From: Niallia alba
Lineage (GTDB): Bacteria; Bacillota; Bacilli; Bacillales; Cytobacillaceae
Direction of reading: 5' to 3'
Length of the DNA: 64,000 nucleotides
Assembly: GCF_012933555.1 (NCBI RefSeq)
Contig: NZ_JABBPK010000001.1
Coordinates: forward strand, 2,334,001-2,398,000
Shown in pieces: positions 25,309-34,014 of the stretch. The translations under genes and the position numbers were made by a program. Each line of letters starts with the position of its first letter. Positions within the stretch are counted from its first letter, which is position 1. The notes below the pieces were generated by a model, which ran no database searches, had not been told where the DNA came from, and saw nothing but the letters and a program-made list of their open reading frames with translations.

Positions 25309-25340
25309 GCATAAAAATAAGTTTAACTTATTAAAATTCG

Positions 25341-25363
25341 CTACCAGTTTGGTAGTTTTTTTT
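25341..25363 (+). terminator. Small hairpin with T-run
   Basis: CTACCAGTTTGGTAG followed by seven Ts. A related CTACCGGTTTGGTAG occurs at 23647. Possibly a terminator for transcripts leaving the IS region before dnaN. Confidence 0.45.
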
Positions 25364-25465
25364 ATGTGATTTTTTGAAAGTTGGTTTAAGAGAAAAAATG
25401 AACAAGGGAATTGGCAAAAAATGTCGAATTGTATAACTATCAATTATTTTGGAGTGTTGCAAATA

Positions 25466-26596
25466 ATGGAATTTATTGTTGATAGTGAATGCTTAAATAG
25501 AGCAATAGCAGATGTGAATAAAGCAGTATCCCAGAAAACACCTTTTCCTATTCTTTCAGGTATAAAAATTATCGCTAATAAAGAATCTGTAATTGTTATT
25601 GGAAGTAATGCAGATATTATTATCGAAAAGGTGATTCCATTAGAGATGGATGGAATCAATGTGTTAGAAGTAAAAGAGATTGGCAGTGTCGTATTATCTG
25701 CTAAATATTTAAGTGAACTAGTGAGAAAGTTACCGGATAAAATCCATCTAACAGTTAACGAAAAGCAAATAGCTACCCTGAAAGTGGAGGAGGTTATTAC
25801 CACAATTAACGGTTTCCAGTCAGAAGAATATCCTAGGCTTCCACAAATAGATGAAATGAAGCATATTAAAATGCACAGCACAGATTTAATAGAAATGATT
25901 AAACAGACAGCTTTTGCTGTATCAAAAAGTGAAGCGAGACCAGTTTTATCTGGTGTTAATATGTTATTTAAAGATAGTAAACTTACATGCATTGCTACAA
26001 ATTCACATCGCTTAGCATGGAAAGAGCTTACCATCGATTCTCATGTAAGTGGTTCTTTTATCGTTCCAAGTAAGAGCCTCATGGAGCTTAGTAAGTTAAT
26101 TCAGAATGTATCTGGATTTATCGATCTATTTGTTACTGATAGCTATATTGTATTTAAAACCAATTTAACTTCTCTTTATTCCCGATTAATCGAAGGGAAC
26201 TATCCAAATGTCTCAGGATTATTCCCTAAAAATGCAAGGACTATAATTACGGTCAATACAAAGCAATTTTTAAAAGGCGTGGATCGAGCTTGTCTTTTTG
26301 CAAGTGAATGGAAGAATAACAATGTCTATTTGGAAATAAAAAAGGATACGAAATTAAAAATCACCTCAAATTCATCTGAAATAGGGAAAATAGAGGAAAC
26401 ACAAACTATAAATAAACTGGATGGAGAGACAGATTTAAGTATCTCTTTAGATGGAAGCTTTTTGCTGGAAGCTTTAAAAGTAATAAAAGAAGAAGAAATA
26501 AGAATAAGTTTTGGAGGTTCAATGAGACCGGTCTTAATGGAACCAGTTGGGAATAATACGTCTCTTCATCTAATATCCCCAGTGCGTTCGTATTAA
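25466..26596 (+). CDS. dnaN: DNA polymerase III beta subunit (sliding clamp), additional copy
   Basis: A 376-residue beta clamp with three repeats of the clamp fold: MEFIVDSECLNRAIADVNKA, then LIEMIKQTAFAVSKSEARPV with the signature LSGVNMLFK and TNSHRLAWKEL, and the C-terminal domain ending LHLISPVRSY. Clamps encircle DNA and tether polymerase. It is not in a dnaA-dnaN operon and its neighbours are an IS element and a metalloprotease-like gene, so I take it for a second clamp; some Bacillus genomes carry one. Start ATG 25466 behind TTGGAGTG, not the upstream in-frame ATG. Confidence 0.88.
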   Translation: MEFIVDSECLNRAIADVNKAVSQKTPFPILSGIKIIANKESVIVIGSNADIIIEKVIPLEMDGINVLEVKEIGSVVLSAKYLSELVRKLPDKIHLTVNEKQIATLKVEEVITTINGFQSEEYPRLPQIDEMKHIKMHSTDLIEMIKQTAFAVSKSEARPVLSGVNMLFKDSKLTCIATNSHRLAWKELTIDSHVSGSFIVPSKSLMELSKLIQNVSGFIDLFVTDSYIVFKTNLTSLYSRLIEGNYPNVSGLFPKNARTIITVNTKQFLKGVDRACLFASEWKNNNVYLEIKKDTKLKITSNSSEIGKIEETQTINKLDGETDLSISLDGSFLLEALKVIKEEEIRISFGGSMRPVLMEPVGNNTSLHLISPVRSY

Positions 26597-26691
26597 TGAC
26601 TGTACTTGGCTCCTATTCATTTGATTTTAAATTTTCTGAAACCTTTTTAGGGTTACGTCCGTAATAAATCAAAAAGGGGTAGGAGAATGTT

Positions 26692-27636
26692 ATGCAAAAA
26701 CCTGGAGTGCTTGTTATTCTACTATTTTTCCTTCTATTAATCTCTTGTGAACAGAAAGAGACAATAAAAGAAGAGAAGGAATCAGATGATATCTATTATT
26801 CTTTTAAGCATCCTGAGACGGGACAGGAATATCAGATTGTGCATGCTTATAAACTTTATGAAAATTATGAAAATAGAATTCGAGAAGATTCATCTAAGCC
26901 AAACTTTTGGCAGTTTGATGAAGAGGTGATAGAACCAATTGTGGATGCATGTTATCAAGATGCAGTATTTTTTGCAGGTAATTTTGACCTTACTGTGAAA
27001 GCACCAGAAAATATGGAAGAAATTAACGAAATCATTAAAATAATGGATGAGAAGAAGCTTAATAAGACGATTCAAGAGGCACTCCTTAAATCATCAGATT
27101 ACATATCTTCAGAAAATAAGACGAATATATGTATTTTTCCTGTAGAAGAAGACCAAATTACCCATGGAATGGATGCGTGGGGTGCTGGGAAGATAAGTGT
27201 TTACTATAATAAGTATTATTCGGAAGAGTTTATCAAGACGACAATTGCACATGAATACAATCATAGTGTTTGGTTTGAGAAATACTATAAGGAAGATGAG
27301 GAAGAAACTGTTTTGGATCGATTAATTTTGGAAGGAAAAGCAGTTATGTTTCAAAAATTGGTTTATCCAGATATTGAAGTAGAAAATTTATATTACAACT
27401 TTAAAAAGGATTTTTGGAAGCAAATAGAACCAGATTTGCAGACATATGATTTAAAAAGGGCTTCTGAAATATTAAATGGAGGAGACAAATTGCCACCTAA
27501 TTATGGCTATAGTGAGGGCTATAATATGGTAAGAACATATTTGAATAAACATCCAGACCTGACACCAGAAGAATGGACGGGACTTACTAGCCAAGAAATA
27601 TTTGAAGAGGGAAATTATATAGAGCATTATCAGTAA
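26692..27636 (+). CDS. DUF2268-like putative zinc metalloprotease lipoprotein, paralogue B
   Basis: A 314-residue lipoprotein: signal sequence VLVILLFFLLLISC with lipobox cysteine C19, a short charged linker, then the same domain as paralogue A at 20548 (YSFKHPETGQEYQIVHAYKL, AHEYNHSVWFEKYY with HExxH at 187-191, DRLILEGKAVMFQKLVYP, LTPEEWTGL). Metalloprotease activity is inferred from the motif. The export signal implies an extracytoplasmic location. Start ATG behind AGGAGAATG. Confidence 0.75.
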   Translation: MQKPGVLVILLFFLLLISCEQKETIKEEKESDDIYYSFKHPETGQEYQIVHAYKLYENYENRIREDSSKPNFWQFDEEVIEPIVDACYQDAVFFAGNFDLTVKAPENMEEINEIIKIMDEKKLNKTIQEALLKSSDYISSENKTNICIFPVEEDQITHGMDAWGAGKISVYYNKYYSEEFIKTTIAHEYNHSVWFEKYYKEDEEETVLDRLILEGKAVMFQKLVYPDIEVENLYYNFKKDFWKQIEPDLQTYDLKRASEILNGGDKLPPNYGYSEGYNMVRTYLNKHPDLTPEEWTGLTSQEIFEEGNYIEHYQ

Positions 27637-27687
27637 GTGATTTGTAAAAAAATAAGTTTATCAAATAAAGAAAATAGGGAGAATTAG

Positions 27688-27981
27688 ATGATACTAGAAG
27701 CCGTGATGTTACAAGTTAAGGAAGGCATGGAGTCGAAATATGAAGAAGCATTTCGCGAGGCATCCAATATTATTTCTTCTATGAATGGGTATATCTCTCA
27801 TGAATTACAGCGCTGTATGGAAGTGAAAGGGAAATATTTGCTGCTTGTTCAATGGGAAACATTAGAAGACCATACAGTTGGCTTTAGGAATTCAAATGAG
27901 TACCAAGAATGGAAAAAACAGCTACATCATTTTTACGATCCATTTCCAATAGTGGAGCATTTTAGTAGAGTCATGCTTTAA
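27688..27981 (+). CDS. Antibiotic biosynthesis monooxygenase (ABM) domain protein
   Basis: A 97-residue ferredoxin-like fold protein: ILEAVMLQVKEGMESKYEEAF, then MNGYISHELQRCME, YLLLVQWETLEDHTVGFRNS and a C-terminal HHFYDPFPIVEHF. Matches the ABM/YgiN-type family of small dimeric heme-independent monooxygenases or heme-degrading enzymes. Start ATG behind AGGGAGA. It follows the lipoprotein by 52 bases and could be cotranscribed. Substrate unknown. Confidence 0.8.
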   Translation: MILEAVMLQVKEGMESKYEEAFREASNIISSMNGYISHELQRCMEVKGKYLLLVQWETLEDHTVGFRNSNEYQEWKKQLHHFYDPFPIVEHFSRVML

Positions 27982-28050
27982 TCGGGTTTAGCTATCTCTT
28001 TAAATATTAAAATAATATAGTTGCATAATAAAAAGAGAAGTGGTGTATAT

Positions 28051-28182
28051 ATGATATTTATCATAACGATTGGAATAGTTATATTAGCCATTACTTGTTT
28101 ATCAATAGAAGTGAAACTAAGAAAAGTGACAGAACAAAACAAGGAAATTATAGAATTATTGAAAAGCGAAAGAGATAAATAG
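28051..28182 (+). CDS. Small single-TM protein (43 aa)
   Basis: ATG behind AAGAGAAGTGGTG encodes a hydrophobic segment (FIITIGIVILAITCLSIEV) followed by a charged helix with heptad-like spacing (KLRKVTEQNKEIIELLKSER). Typical of small Bacillus membrane peptides with a cytosolic coiled coil. Function unknown. Confidence 0.6.
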   Translation: MIFIITIGIVILAITCLSIEVKLRKVTEQNKEIIELLKSERDK

Positions 28183-28330
28183 TCTATTTAACATGTAAGA
28201 CTATGTAGCTAGTCCGTTTATATTAAACAGCAAAGAAAATTAATGTACTAGAAAAAAATGGAGCAGATAATTGAAAAGTGGTAAATGTTTTCTGATGATG
28301 CCATTTTTGTCTTATACAGAGGGAGGAAAC

Positions 28331-28930
28331 ATGAAAGAATTTTCTGCCTATCATCTTGTAACAAACAAAAAAATGTCGCTTGGACAGGTCATTAACTTTG
28401 ATGAACATCAAAAAAATACTTTATACCATTTCTTTTTTGAAAAAGAACAGTTAAATGATCAAAACAAGGACTTTATGCAAATTTTAAATAATCATTATAC
28501 AAACGAAGGCTTACACCTTGATAAAGAGAATGCCGAAGTTGTTGTTCAGTATGCTGGGCACACAATGAGAGCGATAAGAGAAGTAATAACTGAAATGGTG
28601 AGACTGCAGGATTACCCCAATTATCCTTCCAGGTTGTCTTGTTTATATGCTGCGAAAAGCTATGATGAGGTTCTAAAATGGAAAGCATTATTTGATTCCT
28701 TTAATCGCAATGTCTTACAAATTGTTAAGCTTCGCGTGAATGGGAATTATTTTGAAGGGGATGGAGAGCTATTGCCAACAATTGAGGCTGCACCTTTCCA
28801 TAGAAAAATAGAACAAGCTCGGGAGTATTGGAAGGGCAATGGGAAAAATGAACTTCCTGAGCTTTTGATAAATGGAAAAATTGAAGTGATGGAAATTATT
28901 CGTGATTTTACAAAAGAGGAATTTAAGTAA
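28331..28930 (+). CDS. DUF2441 family protein
   Basis: A 199-residue protein beginning [20 protein letters not shown] and containing [20 protein letters not shown] and [15 protein letters not shown], the hallmarks I know from DUF2441. This fold is related to ADP-ribosyltransferase-like RES/Tpt folds by some accounts, but no activity is established. I start at the ATG behind GAGGGAGGAA; the in-frame upstream ATG has no site. Confidence 0.75.
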   Translation: MKEFSAYHLVTNKKMSLGQVINFDEHQKNTLYHFFFEKEQLNDQNKDFMQILNNHYTNEGLHLDKENAEVVVQYAGHTMRAIREVITEMVRLQDYPNYPSRLSCLYAAKSYDEVLKWKALFDSFNRNVLQIVKLRVNGNYFEGDGELLPTIEAAPFHRKIEQAREYWKGNGKNELPELLINGKIEVMEIIRDFTKEEFK

Positions 28931-29077
28931 AAGTAACAAATGGAATTTTGATAGAAAAACTTTAGAGAAACCTTCTTGTGCAATGAACGTATTATTTATT
29001 AAATGGAAAAAATAGCAAAATTATCTTTCCCTATACATCAAACGATGAAGAATAATCTCCAAAAGGAATGGTGTTAA

Positions 29078-29266
29078 ATGTTTAAATCTGAAATGGTAAA
29101 CAGAATTTTTTCATTGGTTGGTTTTTGGATTATCGTCCTTATTGTCTTATCTAGTGATAATTCGATTGGTAGCAGTTTGATTTTTTGGGGAATAGTGGTT
29201 GTGTTTACTGCTTTTGATTTGTATAGGGTTGTGATTGCTGGAAAGAAAAACAATAGGGAAGTCTAA
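29078..29266 (+). CDS. Small membrane protein (62 aa)
   Basis: ATG behind AAAAGGAATGG. Two hydrophobic segments (RIFSLVGFWIIVLIVLSS and SLIFWGIVVVFTAFDLY), short loops, basic C-terminus. No family recognised. Confidence 0.6.
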   Translation: MFKSEMVNRIFSLVGFWIIVLIVLSSDNSIGSSLIFWGIVVVFTAFDLYRVVIAGKKNNREV

Positions 29267-29276
29267 AGGAACGAGT

Positions 29277-29308
29277 GCATTAATCTACGAAAGATTAATG
29301 CTTCTTTA
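29277..29308 (+). terminator. Terminator-like hairpin
   Basis: GCATTAATCT pairs with AGATTAATGC across a short loop, followed by TTCTTT. Confidence 0.6.
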
Positions 29309-29369
29309 CTATTTATTAATGGATAAGCAACCTAAATGATTGTTAGCTTATTTTATAGGGGGTTAGAAA

Positions 29370-29561
29370 ATGGAAAAAGAGAAAGATACTCCGGAAATAA
29401 GAAGAGAAAAAATGCGACAAGAGGAATTGAAACATCCATCTAGTAGTATTCATGGCAGCAATCTCCCTGACTTAGTTGGCGGGTTAGGCTGGAAGGGTAC
29501 TGGAATATTGATTCTTGTCCTCATAGTAGGGTTTATTCTTTATGCAGCTTTCTTTCAATAA
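29370..29561 (+). CDS. DUF6366-like small membrane protein
   Basis: A 63-residue protein with a charged N-terminus (TPEIRREKMRQEELKHPSSS), the phrase NLPDLVGGLGWKGTGI and one C-terminal membrane helix. The combination of PExRRExLRQEE and DLVGGLGWKGTGILIL matches my memory of DUF6366 in Bacillaceae. Function unknown. Good AGGGGGTTAG ribosome site. Confidence 0.6.
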   Translation: MEKEKDTPEIRREKMRQEELKHPSSSIHGSNLPDLVGGLGWKGTGILILVLIVGFILYAAFFQ

Positions 29562-29780
29562 GGATAGCATTTTTTGGAAAATGGCTTTTGTTTGTACTGT
29601 CAGAGTAGGTTAGTGGAAGAAAAAACAGTTTTTAATCGTATACAAAAATTATTAATTGTTTCAAACATTAACTCCTTGTTATATACTTATAGTTCATTAT
29701 GTATGTTTTTGGCCATAATAAAAGGATAAGACTAACTAATGATAGATACGTAAATGGACAAGAAAATCGGAGTTGATTGT

Positions 29781-29954
29781 ATGAGTAAAGCAAAAGGTAA
29801 GGGCGGAACAGGCAGAGGAACAGGGAAAAAGGGCTGGAATCGCTGGCAAGCTAGTGCAAATAAAAAAAAGAGTAACAAGCCTTACACGAGTAAGGGTGTT
29901 AAAAATCGCAATAATACAGAGAAAACGATGGATGGAGAAACTTCCCAAAAATAG
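29781..29954 (+). CDS. DUF3934-like small basic protein
   Basis: A 57-residue very basic protein: KGKGGTGRGTGKKGWNRWQA and SANKKKSNKPYTSKGVKN. The GWNRWQASAN motif is characteristic of DUF3934. Likely nucleic-acid binding by charge, but that is only a guess. Start at the second in-frame ATG, behind CGGAG with 9 bases spacing; the first ATG (29754) has no site. Confidence 0.65.
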   Translation: MSKAKGKGGTGRGTGKKGWNRWQASANKKKSNKPYTSKGVKNRNNTEKTMDGETSQK

Positions 29955-29979
29955 TTTCTGTTTCTATATAACTTAATGG

Positions 29980-30013
29980 AGCGATTCTTCCATGTTGAAG
30001 GATTGCTTTTTTC
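29980..30013 (+). terminator. Rho-independent terminator
   Basis: AGCGATTCTTC pairs with GAAGGATTGCT (G-U pairs), followed by TTTTT. Confidence 0.7.
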
Positions 30014-30098
30014 TTATTCAAATTATTATTCATCCTCTACGGAAAAGCAGGAATCGATTATTAAAACTAGAATTAAAAGTGTAAGGGGATGATAAGCA

Positions 30099-30554
30099 AT
30101 GATTAAAATAGCTTTAATGAATGCGGAAGAATATCAAACATATCTTACTTCAGCGATTAAATACTATGCAAAAGAAAAAGTTTTGTCTGGAAATTGGAAA
30201 CAGGAAGAAGCCATAAGCAAGGCGGAAGCGGAATATACAAAACTTTTGCCTCAAGGAGAGAAGACGGAACGAAATTTCTTATATACCATTCGAAAGGATG
30301 ACGAGGCAGTTGGCGTTATATGGCTTGCGCAAAAGTCTGAAAAACTAGGATTTATCTATGATATACATATAAGTGAACAATACCAAGGGAATGGCTATGC
30401 CAAAGAAGCACTAAAGCAAATAGAGATTGTTGGGCAGGAGCTCGGATTGAAAAAAATAGGTCTCCATGTTTTTGGTCATAATCTAGTAGCCCGAGGATTA
30501 TATGAGAAAGTAGGATATAAGACTACGAATGTGTTGATGGAAAAAGACATATAA
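30099..30554 (+). CDS. GNAT family N-acetyltransferase
   Basis: A 151-residue acetyltransferase. N-terminal acceptor region with YYAKEKVLSGNW, then the acetyl-CoA core FIYDIHISEQYQGNGYAKEAL with the Q/RxxGxG/A loop QGNGYA, and the final strand LGLKKIGLHVFGHNLVARGL and YEKVGY. Acceptor unknown. ATG behind AGGGGATG; 27 bases or so separate it from the next ribosome site, so the two genes may be cotranscribed. Confidence 0.85.
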   Translation: MIKIALMNAEEYQTYLTSAIKYYAKEKVLSGNWKQEEAISKAEAEYTKLLPQGEKTERNFLYTIRKDDEAVGVIWLAQKSEKLGFIYDIHISEQYQGNGYAKEALKQIEIVGQELGLKKIGLHVFGHNLVARGLYEKVGYKTTNVLMEKDI

Positions 30555-30596
30555 TTCTGCTGTTTATGAAAATCGTTATTATTGAAGGAGAACTTT

Positions 30597-31130
30597 ATGA
30601 GTGAAAAACGAAAATTAGTATTATTTATTGCCACTAGCTTAGATGGATATATTGCCACGAAAGACGACTCTCTTGAATGGCTATTCAATGTAGAAGGGGA
30701 AGGGGATAACGGAATTAGCGAGTTTTATGACACGGTGGATACCATATTACTTGGTAAAAGGACTTATGATTGGATTATGGACCAAGAAAAAGGGGATTTT
30801 CCGTATAAAAACAAAAACTGTTATGTCTTTACAAAGTCTTCTATTGAGGATACAGAGTATGTAAAATTTGTTAATGAAGATGTCACTAAATTTGCTGATA
30901 AGCTAAAAAGGGAAGAGGGGAAATCCATTTGGATTGTTGGTGGAGGAGAACTATTATATTCTTTCATGAAAGAAAAACTGGTTGATGAAATCATTGTAAC
31001 GATAGCTCCAACTATTCTAGGCAATGGCATTCCGTTATTTAAAGAGGGGGATTATCAATTAGATCTTTCATTAAAGGGAATGCGAACCTTCAATCAGTTT
31101 GCAGAGCTCCATTATGTAGTGAAAAAATAA
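30597..31130 (+). CDS. Dihydrofolate reductase family protein (RibD C-terminal-like)
   Basis: A 177-residue protein of the DHFR/RibD superfamily found as YwjB/YyaP in B. subtilis: KLVLFIATSLDGYIATKDDS, DTILLGKRTYDWIM, YVFTKSSIEDTEYVKF, IWIVGGGELLYSFMKEKLVD and PTILGNGIPLF. NADPH-dependent reductase by homology; true folate activity is doubtful because the folate pocket residues differ from classical DHFR. Start ATG 30597 behind GAAGGAGA. Confidence 0.83.
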   Translation: MSEKRKLVLFIATSLDGYIATKDDSLEWLFNVEGEGDNGISEFYDTVDTILLGKRTYDWIMDQEKGDFPYKNKNCYVFTKSSIEDTEYVKFVNEDVTKFADKLKREEGKSIWIVGGGELLYSFMKEKLVDEIIVTIAPTILGNGIPLFKEGDYQLDLSLKGMRTFNQFAELHYVVKK

Positions 31131-31148
31131 TTAATAAAATGGCTAATT

Positions 31149-31182
31149 AAAGCGTTGCTACAGTATGTGGTAATGCTTTTTT
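31149..31182 (+). terminator. Rho-independent terminator
   Basis: AAAGCGTTGC pairs with GTAATGCTTT (two G-U pairs), followed by a T-run. Confidence 0.65.
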
Positions 31183-31196
31183 GCCTATAGTTTGAC

Positions 31197-31230
31197 AAAA
31201 AAAGAGAACTCCCATAACTTTGGAAGTTCT
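31197..31230 (-). terminator. Rho-independent terminator, minus strand
   Basis: On the minus strand AGAACTTCCA pairs with GGGAGTTCT, followed by a run of seven Ts. It lies just downstream of the minus-strand gene at 31245. Confidence 0.65.
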
Positions 31231-31244
31231 GTGTAAAGCGGATT

Positions 31245-31430
31245 TTATGATTGCAGATTTTGAAAAAGGGAGATGGTCAGAATAATGGTTGATAAAGTAC
31301 CTGCAGACATTAAAGTGATTACTTTACGTCTGTTTTTCTGTTTGTTCTTCACTTCTGAAGATTTTACAAGATCTCGAGATAACGTACTCCATATAACGAT
31401 CGATACGATTGCTATTAGTAAAAGGAACAT
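31245..31430 (-). CDS. Small two-TM membrane protein (61 aa)
   Basis: ATG with a strong GGGGGTGAT site. Two hydrophobic segments (FLLLIAIVSIVIWSTL and LMSAGTLSTIILTISLF) flank a basic loop (KNKQKNRRK). The opposite-strand reading frame of similar length is rejected because it has no ribosome site and lacks the terminator. Function unknown. Confidence 0.65.
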   Translation of the reverse strand: MFLLLIAIVSIVIWSTLSRDLVKSSEVKNKQKNRRKVITLMSAGTLSTIILTISLFQNLQS

Positions 31431-31552
31431 AATATCACCCCCAAGTTTAGAATTCCATTAATTGAATAATTTGAATTCGGATAATTTTAGTGTAACATAG
31501 GTGTCTGTATTTTGCATTTTCCTATAAAAAAAGTGCTTACTCGCTTTCTCCG

Positions 31553-32329
31553 TTATTCTTTCACACCAATCACTCGAAGCCTTTTATAGTCTGCCATCCA
31601 TTTTCCTTTTATATATAATATATCTTTTACATTTTCTTCAACCTTTGAAATGATGTCGTTCTTATCATCTAGAGGAATATCATGAAACAGCTGATCTCCA
31701 AACATTGCTATCCAATTTCTCAAGCCGTTGTCTCCATCTAAAGGGGTCGGCCGAACGAAGTGTTGCGCAAAGGTAACCCTAAATCCGACTTTTTCCATTA
31801 AATGTGAATACTCCCCGATACTTGGATAAAACCAAGGGAATTGTTCTTCGCTAAACGGAAATCCTGCTTGTTTTATTTGACGGATAATTTCATTTGTTAT
31901 TGTTTGAACATTGCCTTTTCCGCCAAATTCGGCAATAAATTTTCCTCCTTTTTTTAAACTTTGATAGATACCTTCTAAAGCTTGGATAGGAGGGTGTACC
32001 CAGTGTAGAGTCGCATTAGAGAATACTGCATCAAATTCGCTAGGAAAATGTAGGCTTGTTGCATCTTGAACCATGAATTTTAAATGAGGGTATTTGTTGT
32101 GTGCTTGCTTCACCATATTTTCCGATTTATCGATACCTAAAGTCTCAGCACCAAAACTATGAATGGTGTTCGTCAAATCACCCGTTCCACACCCAAGATC
32201 AAGGATTTTTTCTCCTTGTGTTGGATTCAATAATTCGATTAAATTATTCCCGAATTTCGAAACAAACGAATGTTTATCATCATATAAATCTGCATTCCAA
32301 TTGTCTTTTGCATTTTGAGAAGATTCCAT
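31553..32329 (-). CDS. Class I SAM-dependent methyltransferase
   Basis: A 258-residue Rossmann methyltransferase. Motif I ILDLGCGTGDLT, motif II GIDKSENMVKQA, motif III FMVQDATSLHF, and the SNATLHWV segment that is characteristic of trans-aconitate methyltransferase-like and Tam-type enzymes. The C-terminal half (GEYSHLMEKVGFRVTFAQHF) supports that subgroup. Start ATG behind GGGAGAGTG. Monocistronic. The acceptor is not identified. Confidence 0.85.
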   Translation of the reverse strand: MESSQNAKDNWNADLYDDKHSFVSKFGNNLIELLNPTQGEKILDLGCGTGDLTNTIHSFGAETLGIDKSENMVKQAHNKYPHLKFMVQDATSLHFPSEFDAVFSNATLHWVHPPIQALEGIYQSLKKGGKFIAEFGGKGNVQTITNEIIRQIKQAGFPFSEEQFPWFYPSIGEYSHLMEKVGFRVTFAQHFVRPTPLDGDNGLRNWIAMFGDQLFHDIPLDDKNDIISKVEENVKDILYIKGKWMADYKRLRVIGVKE

Positions 32330-32640
32330 TTCTACACTCTCCCTATGTATATATTTGTAAGTTGAATTATAATGGAAAATATTGATAAAGGGAATTAGTA
32401 TAATGATAGATGTGGGATTTATTTTAAATAGGAAGCTTTCCTAGAGTTTTTAATTGTGAGTTATTTCCACACTTATAATTTTCTTAACAAGGTAGCTTTT
32501 CAATTTCTATGCAATTTGTTTATTAAAATGGAGTTGTTCATATGAAAAACATTCACAGTTCCGTCATAACTCATCGACCTGAAATTTTTGCTACACGCTA
32601 TAATTAATCTGGAAAACATAATCTTTCTGGAGATGATTCT

Positions 32641-33120
32641 ATGATTGCCAAACAACGGAAGTCTATTGCTTGTTACTTGTTAATCTTTTTACACGTTTTT
32701 CTAGGAATAGGTGCTCTTTTTGGTGGAGGTTTATTGATTATTTATCCTGATGGGTCACTTCTGTCAATGTCAACGGATATTTTGCAAACTAGCCCCTTTG
32801 ATGATTTTCTGATTCCAGGTCTTATATTATTTTTTGCGTTGGGAATTCTTCCAATCATTACTGCCATTTTTCTTATCTCTGTAAAGTCGTTAAAAATTGC
32901 CGAAAAGCTCAGCCTGTATAAAGAATTACATTGGTCATGGAATAGTTCGTTGTACATTGGTTTTATCTTAATTATTTGGATAACTGTCGAAGTTTATATG
33001 ATTCAAGGAGTTGCTTTAATTCATGTGTTCTATATCTTCCTAGGAATCTCCATTGAGTATATTACTCTACTTCCGTCTGTTAAAAAGCATTACACAAACA
33101 ATTGTATAAAAAGTCAGTAG
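32641..33120 (+). CDS. Four-TM membrane protein (159 aa)
   Basis: Four hydrophobic segments (YLLIFLHVFLGIGALFGGGL, FLIPGLILFFALGILPIIT, SSLYIGFILIIWITVEVYM, IHVFYIFLGISIEYITLL). The pattern of a GGGLLIIYPDGSLL segment in the first loop is seen in uncharacterised Bacillus membrane proteins. ATG behind CTGGAGATG. Function unknown. Confidence 0.65.
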   Translation: MIAKQRKSIACYLLIFLHVFLGIGALFGGGLLIIYPDGSLLSMSTDILQTSPFDDFLIPGLILFFALGILPIITAIFLISVKSLKIAEKLSLYKELHWSWNSSLYIGFILIIWITVEVYMIQGVALIHVFYIFLGISIEYITLLPSVKKHYTNNCIKSQ

Positions 33121-33761
33121 CTTAATTTATTTCTAGGCTTTGTTCTAACTGATTGTTGATTTTACTGTGTTTGAAAAATAAACGAAATAATTCCGGTTAA
33201 ATTAGAAATTACACGCATTTCTGTAAAAATAAAGGAAGTTTTTCCGTTTAACGTAGCCAAATCTTTAGATTTTGTGTTATTTTCAAAGTTAATCGGAATT
33301 TCTCCGCTTATATCTGCTATTTAGGCTCTGTCTCTATACATTAGCCGGAAATTCTCCGCTTATTCGTTCTCGCGCTACAGAAATCAACATTGAAAAATAA
33401 CAGAGCCTATTTCTAAAAGAAGCTAACAATCAATCCTCCATTTATTTCATTTCTTTTCCATTAAAATAACATAGAAATTTGAAAAGAAAGTATTGCTAAA
33501 AACAAATGCCAGTGCTTTTATTGTTAAAAAGTCAGCTATTAACTAATAAATTCGGATTGTTGATTCCGCTTGTTTTCTCTTTGGAGTGAAACTTAATTTC
33601 GTTCTAAAACGTATATATAGATAATAAATAGAAAGATAGGAGCATGTTAATGGTGTTTTTCTATTAATTATGGCAGCCTTTTTTACAAAATATATGCCAA
33701 AAGGTAAAAATGGAACCGGAGTATTTAAAAGATAATGATCTAATAAGAAGGTGAATTACTT
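33121..33761. other. Gene-poor stretch with repeats and a coding relic
   Basis: No intact gene. 33176-33415 is filled by the hairpin repeats listed separately. At about 33660-33735 a relic reads IMAAFFTKYMPKGKNGTG in one frame after a broken start, the tail of a small lost protein. The 3' end carries AGAAGGTGA, the ribosome site for 33762. Confidence 0.45.
33176..33415. repeat. Cluster of CGGAA-TTCTCCG hairpin repeats within a larger inverted repeat
   Basis: Short units recur at about 33190, 33235, 33290 and 33345: TTCCGGTTAA, GGAAGTTTTTCCGTTTAA, CGGAATTTCTCCGCTTA and CGGAAATTCTCCGCTTA. AGGCTCTGT (about 33325) and ACAGAGCCT (about 33401) form an outer 9-bp stem. The units look like a dispersed Bacillus intergenic palindrome present in several degenerate copies. 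Confidence 0.6.
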
Positions 33762-33941
33762 ATGAAAAACAAAATTTTAAACTTCGTTGTTCTTGCACTG
33801 ATATTATCAGCAATGGTGATTAATAATTTAGAAGGACTTCATCCTTTCAAAATGATAGTTAATAATGTTGCGATGGGGATTTTAATTTTGATTGGTAGTG
33901 ACCATCTTTATAGGCATTTGAAGCGAAGTAAAACGCAATAA
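33762..33941 (+). CDS. Small two-TM membrane protein (59 aa)
   Basis: ATG behind AGAAGGTGA. Two hydrophobic stretches (ILNFVVLALILSAMVI and MIVNNVAMGILILIGS) with a basic end (RHLKRSKTQ). No family recognised. Followed by a similar small gene, so the two may be one transcript. Confidence 0.6.
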   Translation: MKNKILNFVVLALILSAMVINNLEGLHPFKMIVNNVAMGILILIGSDHLYRHLKRSKTQ

Positions 33942-34014
33942 AAAAATAAGGTTTTTTCATAAAAGCTTACATATCTAACCCTAAAATCTAAACAACTAAT
34001 TAGAGGTGTTTATG

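Noticed and set aside
25444-26034. Long minus-strand reading frame (196 codons) inside dnaN
   Set aside because: It is antisense to a clear beta-clamp gene, has no ribosome site and low-complexity composition.
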